Positions 11,359 to 24,400 of a stretch of DNA of 64,000 nt are shown here, piece by piece. The notes below the pieces were generated by a model that saw only the letters and a list, made by a program, of their open reading frames with translations, was not told the origin of the DNA and ran no database searches. The number at the start of each line of letters is the position of its first letter. Within the stretch, counting starts at the first letter, position 1. This DNA comes from Gamsiella multidivaricata (taxonomy: Eukaryota; Mortierellomycota; Mortierellomycetes; Mortierellales; Mortierellaceae), in the NCBI RefSeq assembly GCF_025024155.1, contig NW_026251713.1, positions 1 to 64,000 on the forward strand, written 5' to 3'. The translations under genes were made by a program, and so were the position numbers.

Positions 11359-12968
11359 GATGCTGTCGATCCCGCTCGTTCTTCTTGCTTGATCGGATCG
11401 GATCTCTGCGCACAGGCGGATGTAAAGAAAATAAAAAAAGAATGCGGAAGAGTACAAGGGGATGCAAGAATGGGAAGTGAGATTTGGATGGATGGATGAG
11501 ATGATCTGCAAGCGACCGACCTTCTCCCTTTGGTGGTGTGATCGCTCATCAACAGCTGCCTGCGCTCAGATACACAGCACAGTCTCAAAAAAAGAATTAC
11601 CAAGTCTACACGCGCAGTCAATCGCCACCAACAAAGGAACCGTTACACACTGCTCCTTACCGGATTCTGGGTAATATCCCCCAGACACTTGATGAAGACT
11701 CGTTAACAGCGAAATAGAATGGGTACTATCAAGCAATGACCGCGAAACACGACGATGGACGTGTAGGCTTTACGTTGACCTGTTATTACTGGATGTAAAA
11801 CGCAGCGATCAATTAAACCTGATCGGATACCTGTATTTTCCCCATCGATGTCTCCAGTGCCCTGGCTGCTATGCGCATATCCTCAGTAGAGGTGCACTGG
11901 CCACCTTTAGATCCAAACCGCATTCATACGCGTTCCTGATCTTTGATCACAAATTAGACAGGATGAAGACAAAGTAGGGATGTAGAGCGAAAACACTTTT
12001 AGAGTTATCATCGAGAGCTGAGATGCTTGACCAGACAGATGTATGTAGCCATGCCTCTTCAGATCGCAAGAGAAAAGGCAGTATTTTGCAGCCTGCAGAG
12101 GACGCTTCTCGTTTAAAGGGCCACAGCACCTATTTTTCTATTAGGTCTTTGAAATGAGTGAGTGGACCTGCTATTTATATTCACTTTGGATGACGGTTAC
12201 CGCGTTGCGTCGCGTAGTCCCCACCGTCGTATGAAACTTTAAAAAGACGCGTCTTTCATGTGAAAAGGTGGCATGGCTACCTTTGCTGAGAAAGAGCGTT
12301 TTTCCTCTTCACTCCCTAGACAGGTAGGCAGGGACTTATTCCGAGGATTAACATGAGGGCATATCATTATGATGCTGATGCTGTTGATGACGATAGCAGT
12401 GGGGGCGAAGAAAAATACACAGACAAAAAAAAGGAGTGGTGCGTGGTCAGCCCGTGTCATATCTGGCCCCCTCTTCTCCGCAGACGTGTAGCAACAGCAG
12501 CATGGCAGCGGAGTCATGGGGAGTGCTGTAATAGGGGTATGCTCCTGTTCGCTAGTGGATTATTCAACAAATGAATATAATAAAAAACGTGTGCCCTTTG
12601 GACTGTACCTTGCTGACTGAAGGACATGCGTTGGACATACTCCACACTGCACTCCTCCCACTTCTTTCCTTTGAACACCGCCCTTCTCTTCTCCAAACTC
12701 CTCATCCCCTACTTCCCGACACTTCATCTTCGTCTTCGTCTTCCTCTCCTCGTCCTCCTCTTCTCGACCTCCTCTTCTCGTCTTTGTATCGCAGTGTCTC
12801 CTTCATTCATTCAACTACTGGATACAAGGCGTGAATGTAAATGTCATCCCTTCACTCCAGTTTTTTATCTTTCAATTCTACAAATACCACTTCAAATATA
12901 CCTCTTGCTTCTTCCACACACCCCCCCCCCCCCCCCCCCCCACCATTTAATACCATCGTCCACTGCCC
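11359..12968. other. Divergent intergenic region of TMX2-like and arrestin genes
   Basis: No coding frame or RNA gene is recognised in these 1.6 kb. The right end is pyrimidine-rich, with a TCTTCG-type repeat near 12722-12745 and a 21-base C run (12921-12941) only 28 bases before the arrestin ATG, probably in its 5' leader. Confidence 0.6.
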
Positions 12969-14389
12969 ATGTCCTCGTCAGTAGAACCGAGCAACGGCCA
13001 ACGCTACCTCGGCTATGATGCAGGAGAAAGGGGGCGGACACGATACCGCGATATAGACATTGAATCGACTGGACATGCGGCATATCACTCTCATCAAACG
13101 ACCCATAAAAGCCCTACTAGAGTCACCCCGTCCTCCCCCACTTCCTCCTCCTTTGCCCATCACCACAACAACCAGAGTCATCATCTACAGCAGCACCATC
13201 GACAGCATCAGCAGCGGGAACAATACAGAGTATCAGGGGCACAGGGGACGATATTGCCCTCCCCAGCATCCATGAACGATATGACGGCGACGCCTCCTAC
13301 TGCACAGCCCAAGATGCCACCAATCCTACCTCCACCAGGGTCGGTTCCTGGATCGGGCTCGGGCTTTGTTTCGGGGATTGAGGCGGCAGCAGCCTCGGCA
13401 CTGACGTTAGCCAACAACATTGCATTCCGACCCTCGACCACTCAGCCAGCGAAATGCAGCAAGTTGAAGATCCGCATCTTTTTCGATTCGACCATCTTTC
13501 AAGCAGGAGGGAATCTGTTTGGACGAATGGAGATCACGGCGACAAGTTCGCGGTCTTTGAAACTGGGCGAAATAGCTGTTGAATTGGCAGCTTATGAAGG
13601 TAGGCAGGAGCCAGTGAGAAATCATAACATGAGAGCACTGAAGGTCGAGCGCTATATGGCGTAGCATTCCTCCGTGTTCACCCCCTTCCTCGCTCCCTAA
13701 TGCACGATGATGGTATCCTTCCCTAGAAATCACCTCCAAAGAGTTCACGGCAACACAATCGTTCTTGTCCTCCCGCCTCTGCTTCCAGGGCCCCAATATC
13801 CCGCCCTCCAATGCTGTACACGGACCAATTGACGAGCAAGGGTTCTGGATGGCCAAGAAGGGCAAGACCACTTTCCCATTCGCATTTCAGCTCCCTCTCG
13901 ACTGCCCAAGTAGTCTGGTCTTTGGACAGACTGCCAGTCTGCGCTACGTTGTCACAGGGTAAGGTCTTCAGCAAGAAAGAAGTTGATTGAGCTCACAAAG
14001 TCATGCGTATGTCATGGTAGAGGCGAAAAAAAATTCAGGAACAACCCCTATTTTGCTAACGTTGAATTTTCGATTTCCGTCCGCGCGCGGGGGCGCATTT
14101 GAATATGATCAGGCTGGTGCAGGTTTTTTATCACGGGAAGGATGAGATGATCCTAAAATCCAAGGAAGCGTTTGTGGTCGAGGCGTGGGATGGGTACAAT
14201 CCTGATTACCGGTTGCCTATCCAGGCCAGCAACTCAACAAAGTTGTTTTGGGGTGGAAGTGGATCCTTGGTGCTTGAAGCGGTACTTTCTGAAAAACTGC
14301 ATAGCGCTGGTGGTAATTTGACAGTAGAGGTCAAGGTCAAGAACAACACAAGTCGAAAGGTACTGTGTCAATGCTGTGTTCTTGCTCTT

Positions 14390-14426
<37 letters not shown>

Positions 14427-17400
14427 GAGCAATCCGTCTAACATGCGTGTTGGGCGTGTTTGAAATAGGTGCAAGGGATTCGCTTGGGAGTTCATCGGAG
14501 ACTGGAGATGGTATCAAACAAGGATAAAGCACAGCAGGATCCAGGACTTAAAATCGATACCGTAAGCGTCTCGGAAGTTGTTGGAACGCAGGAGTTCAAG
14601 TCCTCCAGCTACTTGTTCGACACCGGAGAGGAGCGCACCATGACCATCAACATGATTGTTCCCGGGAACGCCAGAACAATCCGAGGAACCGCTCTGTTTG
14701 AGGTGACGTGTTTTGTCGTCGTCTCGATGCTCTTGGGCACTTTCAGGTACCTATCATGACAGCTATTATGTTTAACCATGCTCTCGCATTGCGGAGGAAA
14801 CTGCTTTCTTACCAAAGGTGCGAAAACATCCCATTTCATCGTAGTGGAGAATTGGCAGTGGAAATTCCTGTAAAAATTTGTCACCCAGCATCGTTGACTC
14901 CCGCACCAAAGCCAAAGCTGGACGAGAATCATTTACCACATCACTACAACTTGGTAGATGAAGACTTGGATCTAGAGCCTGATCGACCCGCACGATTTGA
15001 CCGGGGGATTGGATACAATGACAGCATTGCAATTCCTATCACAAGCGGATATGATGGTGGTAGCAACAGCAACAACGCAGGACGTGATCTCCCATGGGGG
15101 ACGGACGGCTCAGAAAACCAGGACGGGTACTCAAACATTGACCGGCAAGGCGAGTGGCAGCAGGATACAAGGGAATTATCTCCGGCTAACTCCATTACTT
15201 CGATAAAGACCATGCTCGCAAGTCCCAAGCAAAAACTGAGTAAACTTGCGGACAAAATCCAACGGTCGACCAGTCCATCCTCCAGCCATCATCTTCAACA
15301 TGAACATCTACAGGGATCCAGGCATTTGGATAACAATAACGGCCAAGGTCGAAGGCACCTCACAAAATCACCTCCACTGGGACCTGCCATGCCCATCGCA
15401 TATGTCCCAGCTGTGGAAAGAGTGCGATACACTCCCTTCCAACCACCACCGACGACAAAAGCGAAGGAATTTCTAAAAGCAGCGGCGCAATATCAGCAAG
15501 AGATGGCTCTAGGAGGTGCATTGTCTGGACTGGGGGACGGCAACGTCGAGTTTGATCTGGACGACAAGAAGATGGCATCCGCAATCCATCATTGGATCTC
15601 AAAGAAAGAGTCTGAGGAACAGTACAGCAGTGCAACGGCGATCCAGATACCGTCGGCTTCACGACCGACCCCGCCAATGCAAATTCCGATCTCTCCAGAC
15701 CGTCGACGACCTGCTGTAGGACGAATCAACACCCAAATCGGCTCCTTTACGTCACAGTATAGCCCATTATCGTCTCAAAGCTATGGTAGTCCGTCGTCTC
15801 TTAGGAGCAACGACTTCCCTCCCTCACCAGGAACAGTACCGTACCCCAATCAGACGACCTCTCGTTTCCTTCATCACCCACATCGACAACCTGCAGCTCC
15901 ACAGACGGAAGCCTTTGGTAGCGCGCTCGAGGACTGCTTGACCGACCCACCCCTTTTTACAAAGCCGCTCCCGCTACCATCATCGCCGCCGAATGTATCG
16001 CCGTTGCGCGCCGGGGCAGCTAAAGCCTCGGCAAATCCACGCTCGCTCTCACCTGCTCCTATCCCTGTTCAAACACCTGAAAATTTGGCCTTGGCGAGGG
16101 AAGCGTTCGAGCGTGTCAAGAGAATAGCATCCCCAGTGCAAGAGCACATGATGGACGCTGCAGCAAGTCCCAGCAGCAGTGCACCGAAGTCTGGGTTTAT
16201 GGATCCATCTCGTTCGTCTGCGCCCGAGCCAAACCCCAATATCAGGGCACCAGTTCCTGTCTCAGCATCTTCCCCCAACTTTGGTTCCAGCCCTTCAGGT
16301 TTGTCGCGCCTACTGGGTAACAACACGGACACGATACATCATCCAAAGCATGCACGAGATGGCCATGCGGTCGAGAACATGCCTCCACAACCCTGTGGGA
16401 GTCCAGAGCTGCAGCACGTTCCGTTGAACCGCCCACTACCTGTCCCAGCGCCTAAACCGCAGCATTTGAATCAGATCAGTAGTTCGCCTGGTACAACTGC
16501 CATTGGTGCACTTGGGCTACGGCCACGACCAGAACCAGCGACACGACCTGCTACTGCAGCATCGAGTGGTCACTTGAGAAGCTCAAACCCCGCTACGTTC
16601 TCAAAATCGCCTCCCAGAAATGAGATGCCTAGACGATCAGGCCATTTACCTGCTCAAGAGTCAGGAACCAACAGAAACACGTCCTCGCTTCAGCAGAATA
16701 CATATGTCCCAAAGCCCACGCCCATGCCGACCACTAGACCACCAGCGCCTATTCAACTCCCTATCGCAAAAGCGGGTCAGAAATCTGTCCCGCAGAGCGG
16801 GGCTCCAATGACAGCATCAGCAGGAAGCCCTTCAGGATCGGGCTTTGCGTATCCAAAAACTGTTCGTAAGCCTGTTCCTGGGACCAAACCCGCCGTTGCT
16901 GCAAAGCCAAAGGGACTGGCAGCTCAATCAGATCGGACGGGTCAGGGAATGGCGGGATCGTCCTCTCACGGACAGACGACCACAGACATTCAGGGCCATG
17001 CCGAAGTTGATCGGCGACTGCGACGACACCAGCAGCAGGAAGTCAAACCAGGCGACGGTGCTCCACATGTAGAAAAACAGCTGGCGCCTTCAGCATCTGC
17101 ACGGGCTCCTCAAGTAATAGCGGGATCTCCACCTACGCAGGTCATCCTAGGATTCGAGACGCGTCCGAGTATTACGATGGTGGTTGAAGAAGACGAAGCA
17201 GAGACAAAAAGAAGTGGGAACTTGATCGAAAGCCATGACCACCACCGTCACCGCCACAAGAACCATGGCTCCAGGGCGCCCGCTACTATTGAGAATAGTG
17301 CTAGTGTGCAAGAGACGACGCAGGAGAGCCAGAGCGAGATCCATGCTCAGGCCATCGCAGCGGCGAACAGTGTTCGCGCCAAGGGCTCTCATACTGGTGG

Positions 17401-18364
17401 TTACGTCGTGAATACGGGTAAACTGAGGCAAGTCATCAAGGAGAACAACAGCAATAGTGGTGGTGGCGGCAGTAGCAGCGGTCAACTGATCCAGGCATTG
17501 GCCGGCGGAGCATTAAGTGCAGCATCAGCTGCTGCCTCGGGATTGGGATGGCGGCAGCAGAGTACTCCTCCTGCAGCTGCATCTGTAACTGCTCCGCAAA
17601 AAATACAACAGGAGTCTACTCAGTCTCAGCAATCTCAGCAGTATTCACAGCAGAGTCACGATCTCACGATGAAGGACATTCACTTCCAGACCCTCGCACC
17701 TACAGACCAACCACCCAATATTCTAATCTATAATCAGCACAAGGCGTATGACCGAGCTCGAAGCTATCACCTCGTCGTTTCTAGGAACACGGATCCTATT
17801 CCGCCTCAGCCGCAACAGAGTCGATCCCAACCGGGCTCTCGAATGATAGATGAATCTGCCAGACAGGAACCCCTTCCAGCCGTACCGGTGTCCGTTGCGG
17901 TGATGGCACTCCCATCTCTGCCAGCAGAGATAGGAATATCGACATCAACAGCAGCGGCTATTGTCGACGCTGCTACTGCAGCCACTGCTACCACGGCAGT
18001 CGCGGTAGCAGATGTGATTCCTCCGAATCTGGACAAGACATTACCCAAGATCCAAGAACGGACGCCTCGTTCAAGGGTATTTGAGCGACCTGAAAAGACC
18101 GAGAGAGACCTACCTAAAAATAACAGTAATCCATCTGGTCTAGTCTCGGCGCCTAAACCTGCACCTAAACCTGCATCTAAACCTACGCCAAGACCGGACT
18201 TTAGCGCCAAGCCATTACCGAGACCCAGATATGGACAAGGCATAGGGGCAAGTACAGGGGAGGCAGCATCGCCGGCCGTCGGCATGCCGGCACCGAAGGC
18301 GATCAACCCCAAGCTACAGGAGTATATCCAGAAATATAACCTTGCAGCCAATACGCGGACCTAA
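12969..18364 (+). CDS. Arrestin-domain protein with a very long disordered tail
   Basis: Alpha-arrestin, expected to act as an adaptor in endocytosis or signalling at membranes. Five exons (12969-13599, 13727-13958, 14113-14359, 14469-14746, 14845-18364) close in phase to 1635 residues. A disordered N-terminus (about 155 residues, His/Gln-rich) is followed by the arrestin N and C folds at about 155-487. Segments include KLKIRIFFDSTIFQAGG, GLVQVFYHGKDEM, GGNLTVEVKVKNNTSRKVQGIRL and GELAVEIPVKICHPASL. Residues 488-1635 are low-complexity, rich in Pro, Ser and Ala with many PxxP sites. I saw no PPxY motif, the usual Rsp5/Nedd4 docking site. Intron 3 carries 31 T's (14394-14424). The acceptor at 14112 is the least certain junction. 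Rim8 and other ART classes cannot be separated. Confidence 0.88.
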
Positions 18365-19308
18365 ATATAAAAACGACATTCTGGTGAACACAACGATTAA
18401 ATCAGACATCGATACCATATGACCTAGTGGGAGTAGGCTACTGTGGGCTATTATAGATCGACATGTACTACCAAGATAAATATAGGCCTCCGCAGCGAAG
18501 AAAAAGAGGATCATGATGATGGAGGGAGGCCTCATTGTCCAGTTGAAGAATAGATTACGGCGCGTACCTTGCGGAAAAGAAGGCCCAATGGGCAATGGCT
18601 GCTATAACTGCAGGTGGTATCTGTGAGTGGATATGCGAAACCAAAAAAATGTAAAGGTTGTTTGTTGCTCATTGTCTGCAACATGCCTATTCGAGCAAAT
18701 GGAGAACGCGAAGACTCCTGGAATGAATGGCATCGATAGTTTCTGTTTCACAGGTTGACGGCCGAGTCAGATACCGAGTATAATATACCTCTGATGCTGA
18801 TGCCCCCATTCCCGCGTGGTGAGCATAAAAATAAACATAAACATAAAAATAAGATAAAATAAAATAAAAATTAAATGACGCCCGTCGGCAGTTGAAATGA
18901 ATATACGCCCGTCAGCCGGCGCAAGCATCCGCGTCGGCGTGGCAATTGACGCCGTGGGAGGCCTATTTTTAATCTGCAACTTTCTTTTTTTTCGTAGGAG
19001 GTCAATGGACGAAATCCCATACGCTTGGTTCTGTTTGCTGGCGGGCAGTGTACCCATCGGCGCATTTAAGGACTAGGAAGGAGGAAGGAGGGAGGAGGGG
19101 GAGCAGGAAAAGGGGCTAGATACAGAGACCGTTGTCTTGTTCGCCATGGGCGGAGCATTAGCCAGTCTGTTGTGGCCTTGTACGCTTCTAGTCTATATCT
19201 CCATTTCCTTGTGTAGACGCGATCTGTTTTTAGCTCAGTCAATGGGGTGGATCTTTTCGTGTAACGATGCTAGTGGCATTGTTCAAACTTAGTCTTTGTT
19301 ACGTCGTG

Positions 19309-19399
19309 AGGCAGGGCGTCAGGGCGGGGTAGAGCAGGACAGGGCACAGGGCAGGAGAGGGCGAGGTAGGGCAGAGGACAAGGGCGAGGCAGGGCAGGC
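19309..19399. repeat. Degenerate AGGGC minisatellite
   Basis: About a dozen imperfect copies of AGGGC (variants CAGGGCG, GAGGTAGGGC and others) lie in 90 bases, starting 42 bases upstream of the TATA box of the FAD oxidase gene. It is strongly G-rich on the plus strand, so it could form G-quadruplexes or bind a GC-box factor. Neither is shown. Confidence 0.75.
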
Positions 19400-19440
19400 T
19401 CCGTTTTCATAAACACGGCGATTTTCGTGTTTTGCAGAGG

Positions 19441-19446
19441 TATAAA
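19441..19446 (+). promoter_or_regulatory. TATA box of the FAD oxidase gene
   Basis: TATAAA in the context GAGGTATAAAGG lies 197 bases before the ATG and is followed by pyrimidine-rich sequence. It is a good core-promoter candidate. Confidence 0.55.
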
Positions 19447-19637
19447 GGGGTTGCCCATCTTCCTTCCCAGACCAGGAACAACGAACGCACTTTTTTTTTT
19501 CTTTTCTTCATCTGCTTCTTTAATCCATTCTAGTCTTCACATCCCATCTCTATCCACACCCGTGATTGCTTTCCTGCCTTTCCAACTGTATTATACACCC
19601 TCAACGCGTCTAACGAACGCATTCAACACATCTACCC

Positions 19638-21158
19638 ATGCATCTCCACACACTTGGAAGCGCAACCCTGCTTCTCGCCATCAGCTCCTTCGCCTTCGCA
19701 GCCGCCCCCACCCCATCCCCTCAACTCGCCACCTGCTTGAAACCCCTCGGCAGCAAAGTCATCACAAGCAAGTCCTCAGCCTACGCACAACAGCGCTATG
19801 CCTTCGATCTGCGCTACACCTTCCAGCCCGAAGTCATCGTCATGGCCCAATCTGAGACCGATGTCCAGACTGCCGTAAAGTGTGCCAAACAGGCCAACAT
19901 TCCGGTCGCACCCCGCTCAGGAGGCCATTCCTTCGAGGGTTATTCCATCGGCGGCCAGGACGGTGCCCTCGTCCTTGATCTCACCGGCTTGAACGGTGTC
20001 AAGGTAAAGGGGTCCAAGGCTAAAGTCGGAGCCGGCGTCCGTCTCGGCAAACTCTACCTTGAGCTGTTCAACCAGGGTGGTTGGACCATCAACGCAGGCA
20101 CCTGCCCCAGCGTCGGTATTGGCGGACACGCCCTCGGAGGTGGATTCGGCTTGCTCTCTCGTAAATATGGTCTTTTAATCGACCGCATCGTCGAAATGGA
20201 GATGGTCAACGCCGACGGCGAGCTTCTCACCATCTCTGCCACCCAGAACCCTGACCTCTTCTATGCCCTCCGTGGCGCCGGCGGTGGATCCTACGGTGTC
20301 GTCACCTCCTTCACCATTCTCCCTGTCAAGCCTGCCCCCAAGGTCACCTCCTTCTCTTATGAATGGAATCTTTCCGACTACGCTAAGGTCCTTAAGGCCT
20401 ATGTCAACTTCCAGCCCACAGCCAGCCGCGACGTCGGTGTCGAAATGAACGTTGCCTCTAGCGGCCTGGAGCTCTACGGAATCTTCCAGGGCCCCAAGGG
20501 CACGCAATCCGCCGCCATGGCCTCCTTCTTAAAGGCGGCTCCCAAGCCCCGGAGCTCCGACGTTCGTGAGAGTCGACAAATCGATGCCCAATTGCGCTTC
20601 GCCTTCGTCGAGGGTGGTAACAATGACAAGGACATCAATGCTCTGGCTCTCCAGCCCCCCTACCACCCTGGCGATTCTCGTTACACTAAGGGCAAATCTC
20701 TTGTCTACCCCTCTGTTCTCAAGTCCTCGACGATCGCTCTGCTCGGCAAATGGGCTGCCAAGACACCCAAAGGCTCGACCGCTAACTACATCATTGTCGA
20801 TCTCTGGGGCGGTGCTGTAAGCGATACCTCTGCCTCTGACACCTCTTTTATCCACCGCGATGCCCACACCGTCTTCGAGTTCGTCGCCGAATGGGATGAG
20901 AGCTCGAGCCCCAAGCCTGGCAAGCCCGACTGCAAGGACTGCCTCAAGTGGATGAACGATATGTACAGCGAGTTCCTGGCCGATTACAGGGCCAACTACT
21001 CGACCTCCGTTCGCGGCTATCAAAACTACATTGACTTGGCTATGCCCAATTGGATGGACGCCTACTACGGCCAGGCCGTCCCTCGCCTAAAGCAGATCAA
21101 GGCCTCCGTCGACCCTGCCAACGTCTTTAGATTCCCTCAGAGCATTCCTCTTAAGTAG
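19638..21158 (+). CDS. Secreted FAD-linked oxidase, berberine-bridge-enzyme type
   Basis: Extracellular flavoprotein of the BBE/PCMH family. Fungal members oxidise carbohydrates or aromatic alcohols, but the substrate here is unknown. It is a single exon of 506 residues. The signal peptide is at 1-22 (hydrophobic LLLAISSFAFA, then AAPTPS). The FAD_binding_4 domain has PRSGGHSFEGYS (His97) and AGTCPSVGIGGHALGGGFG (Cys156), the two residues that attach FAD bicovalently in this family. The BBE C-terminal motif follows (YQNYIDLAM...W...YYG, then NVFRFPQSIP). Length matches the family. It is intronless among multi-intron neighbours with strongly biased, C-rich codons, which fits high expression. 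Transfer from elsewhere is possible but not shown. Confidence 0.95.
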   Translation: MHLHTLGSATLLLAISSFAFAAAPTPSPQLATCLKPLGSKVITSKSSAYAQQRYAFDLRYTFQPEVIVMAQSETDVQTAVKCAKQANIPVAPRSGGHSFEGYSIGGQDGALVLDLTGLNGVKVKGSKAKVGAGVRLGKLYLELFNQGGWTINAGTCPSVGIGGHALGGGFGLLSRKYGLLIDRIVEMEMVNADGELLTISATQNPDLFYALRGAGGGSYGVVTSFTILPVKPAPKVTSFSYEWNLSDYAKVLKAYVNFQPTASRDVGVEMNVASSGLELYGIFQGPKGTQSAAMASFLKAAPKPRSSDVRESRQIDAQLRFAFVEGGNNDKDINALALQPPYHPGDSRYTKGKSLVYPSVLKSSTIALLGKWAAKTPKGSTANYIIVDLWGGAVSDTSASDTSFIHRDAHTVFEFVAEWDESSSPKPGKPDCKDCLKWMNDMYSEFLADYRANYSTSVRGYQNYIDLAMPNWMDAYYGQAVPRLKQIKASVDPANVFRFPQSIPLK

Positions 21159-21481
21159 ATCGATCATTTTGTAAATAAGATAGCGTTTCCCATTTGCATT
21201 CAGAGTAAAATAATAACATCGAGGATTATCGACGTTTTTTTCATCTCTTATTGTACAAGATCAATCATGTAAGGGGGATAAGGTTACTGTCTGCTCAACC
21301 TAATTGTGGGAGGAGGAGGGGAGGTTTTTTTTGTGGTTTTGTTCAAAGGAGCGGAAGAATGTGTAACGGATGCATGTGAAGGATAATAAGAAGAAAAGAA
21401 AAAAAGAAAAAAAAAAGGAAAAGAGAAAACACGAAGTGAATTCTCACGAGATGGTATTTCTGTGTCTTATGGCCAGTTCAG
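21159..21481. other. Convergent 3' gap
   Basis: These 323 bases lie between the FAD oxidase stop (+) and the PP4R3 stop (-). They are A-rich (a GAAAAGAAAAAAAG stretch near 21390-21425). No gene is seen. Confidence 0.6.
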
Positions 21482-24400
21482 TTATATCGCATGGTTGGCA
21501 GATTCCGCGGTTGCAGTATCCAAGGGCTTAGTCTCTGTCAATACCTGCTCAGGGATATCCATCGTCGACGGTTTTGTGCTATCGCCAACCTCCTGGAAAG
21601 CTGCATCTGATGCCTCGGAAGCAATGCTCGCAGCAGGCGCGTCCACTCGTCGCCTGAGAACTTCATCTTCGTCCTCGGTCCGCTTAAAGTCTCTTGCCAA
21701 ATCGCTCCTCAAGTGGATAGCAGCCTCAGACACAGCATTCTCGTTCGCGGGCGATCCAGCTTTAGACTCGCCCTCGCCCGAGTGACCGCTGTCGCTATCT
21801 GTGGATCCTGCCTTCACAAACGTAATACCGGTTCGCATGGCGACAGGTGGTAACGTATTCGATAAAGGTGAAACCGATCTGGACCGCGCATTAGGCGACA
21901 AGGGCGAGGGTGAGCGCCCGTTTCGGAGACTGTTCAGTCTGAACTTGATCGGTGGGCTCGAGCCATCATTTGTTGGAGACGCTGTTGTTCCATGAGAGTC
22001 CACAGATTCTTCCATAACATGGTCCCGATGTGCTTCGCTTTCTTCAGCCTCAGCATCCAGCTTGACCTTTTTGTCCGGTGGTGGCAGCGAGGATTTCGTG
22101 CGCCGATTAAATGCACCGCCATCTTCTTCATCGTCATCATCATCTTCATAATCCACCAGTTTCCTTCGCAAAAGCGAGGGTGGCGGCGGTGGAGTCGTCT
22201 GGGATGCGAGGACGGGCTCCGTATCTTTATCCATATCTGTCGACAGCGTCTTTCCATGCTCATCATGATCTGAATCCTCGTCCGAATCGCCCCTAACACG
22301 TCTTCTAAGATCTGACGTCGGCGGATCATCCTCTTGCTTGCCTTCATCCGGGACCTCGTCCTCGTCGTCGGAATTATTAAAGTACGCCTCCTCGTCGTCA
22401 TCCACCGTTGAGGATGACCATGCCTTTTGCGCAGGTCCTCGCTTTGCCGAACTCGTTTCGCTTGCGGCTGCCTCTGCTGCCTCTGCATCCGCCACGGACG
22501 TATCCTGCTGCTGTTCATACCGCCGGATCAGTGCCTGGAACGTGTTAACGTACTCAATATTCTTGAGCTTGTCACCGTATAAGGGTACGATATGTGATAT
22601 CAAGGACTTGATGTTTTCCTGTTGACGACAGTATGCAAGGGAAGAGTGAGTTCGGTACTGACCCAAAATGCCATGCCGACATAGAGTGCGATATTACAGG
22701 AAGATAAAGCATAAAAAATCCACTCGACTTACGTTACGGATAAAATCAAAAAATTCGATACAGGCCGAGTTCAACAGATTATTCTTGTTGTGTGTTGAAA
22801 GTAAGGCGTCCACGATATGCTGCATTATGTTATGCTTGATTACGAATCGATGGTAATATTCGTCGTTTGATCCAATACAAGTCCTAAAGAACCTTAGCGC
22901 AGCTATAGATATGAGCCACCAAAAAGCATTTAGTACGTGACGAAGAAGCATCCAGCGGTACCATCCAGAGTTGCGTAAAGGCACTTAGCGCAAGACATAC
23001 ATAATCGAAGGTGTTGGTCGCGATTCTTTAACAGCAGGCAAATTTTGCCAGAGACACCACTCGAAAGAACAAAGTACTTGCTCCGCACAGAATGGTTGCG
23101 GACCATGAAAGAAAGGATAAGGCAAATATTTTCGCATAGAGTCGCCATGGGGCGGGTCAACGTTGTCGTATCTAATTGAGGAGCGGAGTATGAGTTGTTA
23201 ATTACATGATGCACAAAGAGCAGTAAAAACGCGTACGCTTGCAAGAGTTCTAGACAAAACGCGTGCCACCTCCGTTACCTTCAGAGAGCCCAAGGAGCGG
23301 TGAGACAAACTTCCCGACATAGGGGCCATAAAATAGGTCCAAGAATTTGTCTGCATCCGGGTCTAAATTTGGCATTGCTTCGAGTGCAGCGTGCATCATA
23401 CTGTCGCCCTGATTTGTATTGGTATCCAACAAGACTCGGATGACTTCAGCGTACTGCAACTTGATGCCCATGTCCTCCTCGGCCAAAAACTGATCTAGAA
23501 TGATGTCCATGAGCTGCTTCGGAGCTTTCTCGTTCGCTTGCTTCACGATGTGCGATCTTATCAAATTCGGGTCGTGCTCCATTGCGGACAAAAGTATTTC
23601 TGTTCCTGCCACCTTGATCCTAGGACTTGTATCCGACAACGCTGTCTCGAAGACGTTGAACAGCCCATTCTGACTCAGGGTCCTGTGTCAATGAAAGTCA
23701 GATTGAAAAGCATTCGTATCAGTTGGTATCCATGGATTTAGCGTCGGCGTAGAATGTGATATGTCTGATAACAAGTTTATACCGGTAAAGGCCTACCCGC
23801 GTAGGCAGTTGTGTCGTCTTCGCAATGGAGCAAAACTGCTGTACGAATAGAATTACGTCCCGTTTCCGCTCCAAGGGTTCTGCCTCGTTCTCCAGAATAC
23901 CGAACAACTCCTTTAAAAATGCCCGATCCTGGTGGATATAGTTTACGATGTCGATGTTGTGAAAGAAGATGAGCGAGCCCAGGATTGAGGACAAACTGTC
24001 ATCTACGACACGCGCCAGCACTGTATCCCTGAGAAAATGCAACCGATAGGCCTGGTGGATTTTTTGCTCCACCTCCGGATCGTTAATCGGTACGATCTGC
24101 TTATATTTTGATCGCTTCAGAAGAAAGTCCCGATAACTCTCCTTTTGGTCACCAAACTCCGGATCATCTAAACATGATGCCAGTAATTTGAAAGTATTGT
24201 TAATGCTCTGATCCATAGTAATTATCCCGAAGTTGTCTATGATAGAAGATCACAAGAGCCTTACATTCCAACATTCCTAGACAGCTGACAATAATTTCGT
24301 CCTTGAGAATGTACTGGATGATGGCGATATCATTTAACATAACTATTTTGTAGTATTTAGAAAAACAGAATATGGTCAATAGCTTGCTTCCATCGCACGC

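Larger units (their letters stand above)
18365..19637. other. Intergenic region before the FAD oxidase gene
   Basis: No gene is seen. It holds an A/T-rich stretch of AAATAAACATAAA type near 18828-18875, a GGGC-rich minisatellite at 19309-19399, a TATA box at 19441, and then the pyrimidine-rich leader of the oxidase gene. Confidence 0.6.

Noticed and set aside
14708..14844. ATG at 14708 as the start of a separate large gene
   Set aside because: The frame upstream of 14845 is intron. The arrestin fold needs the splice 14746 to 14845, and phases match only then.
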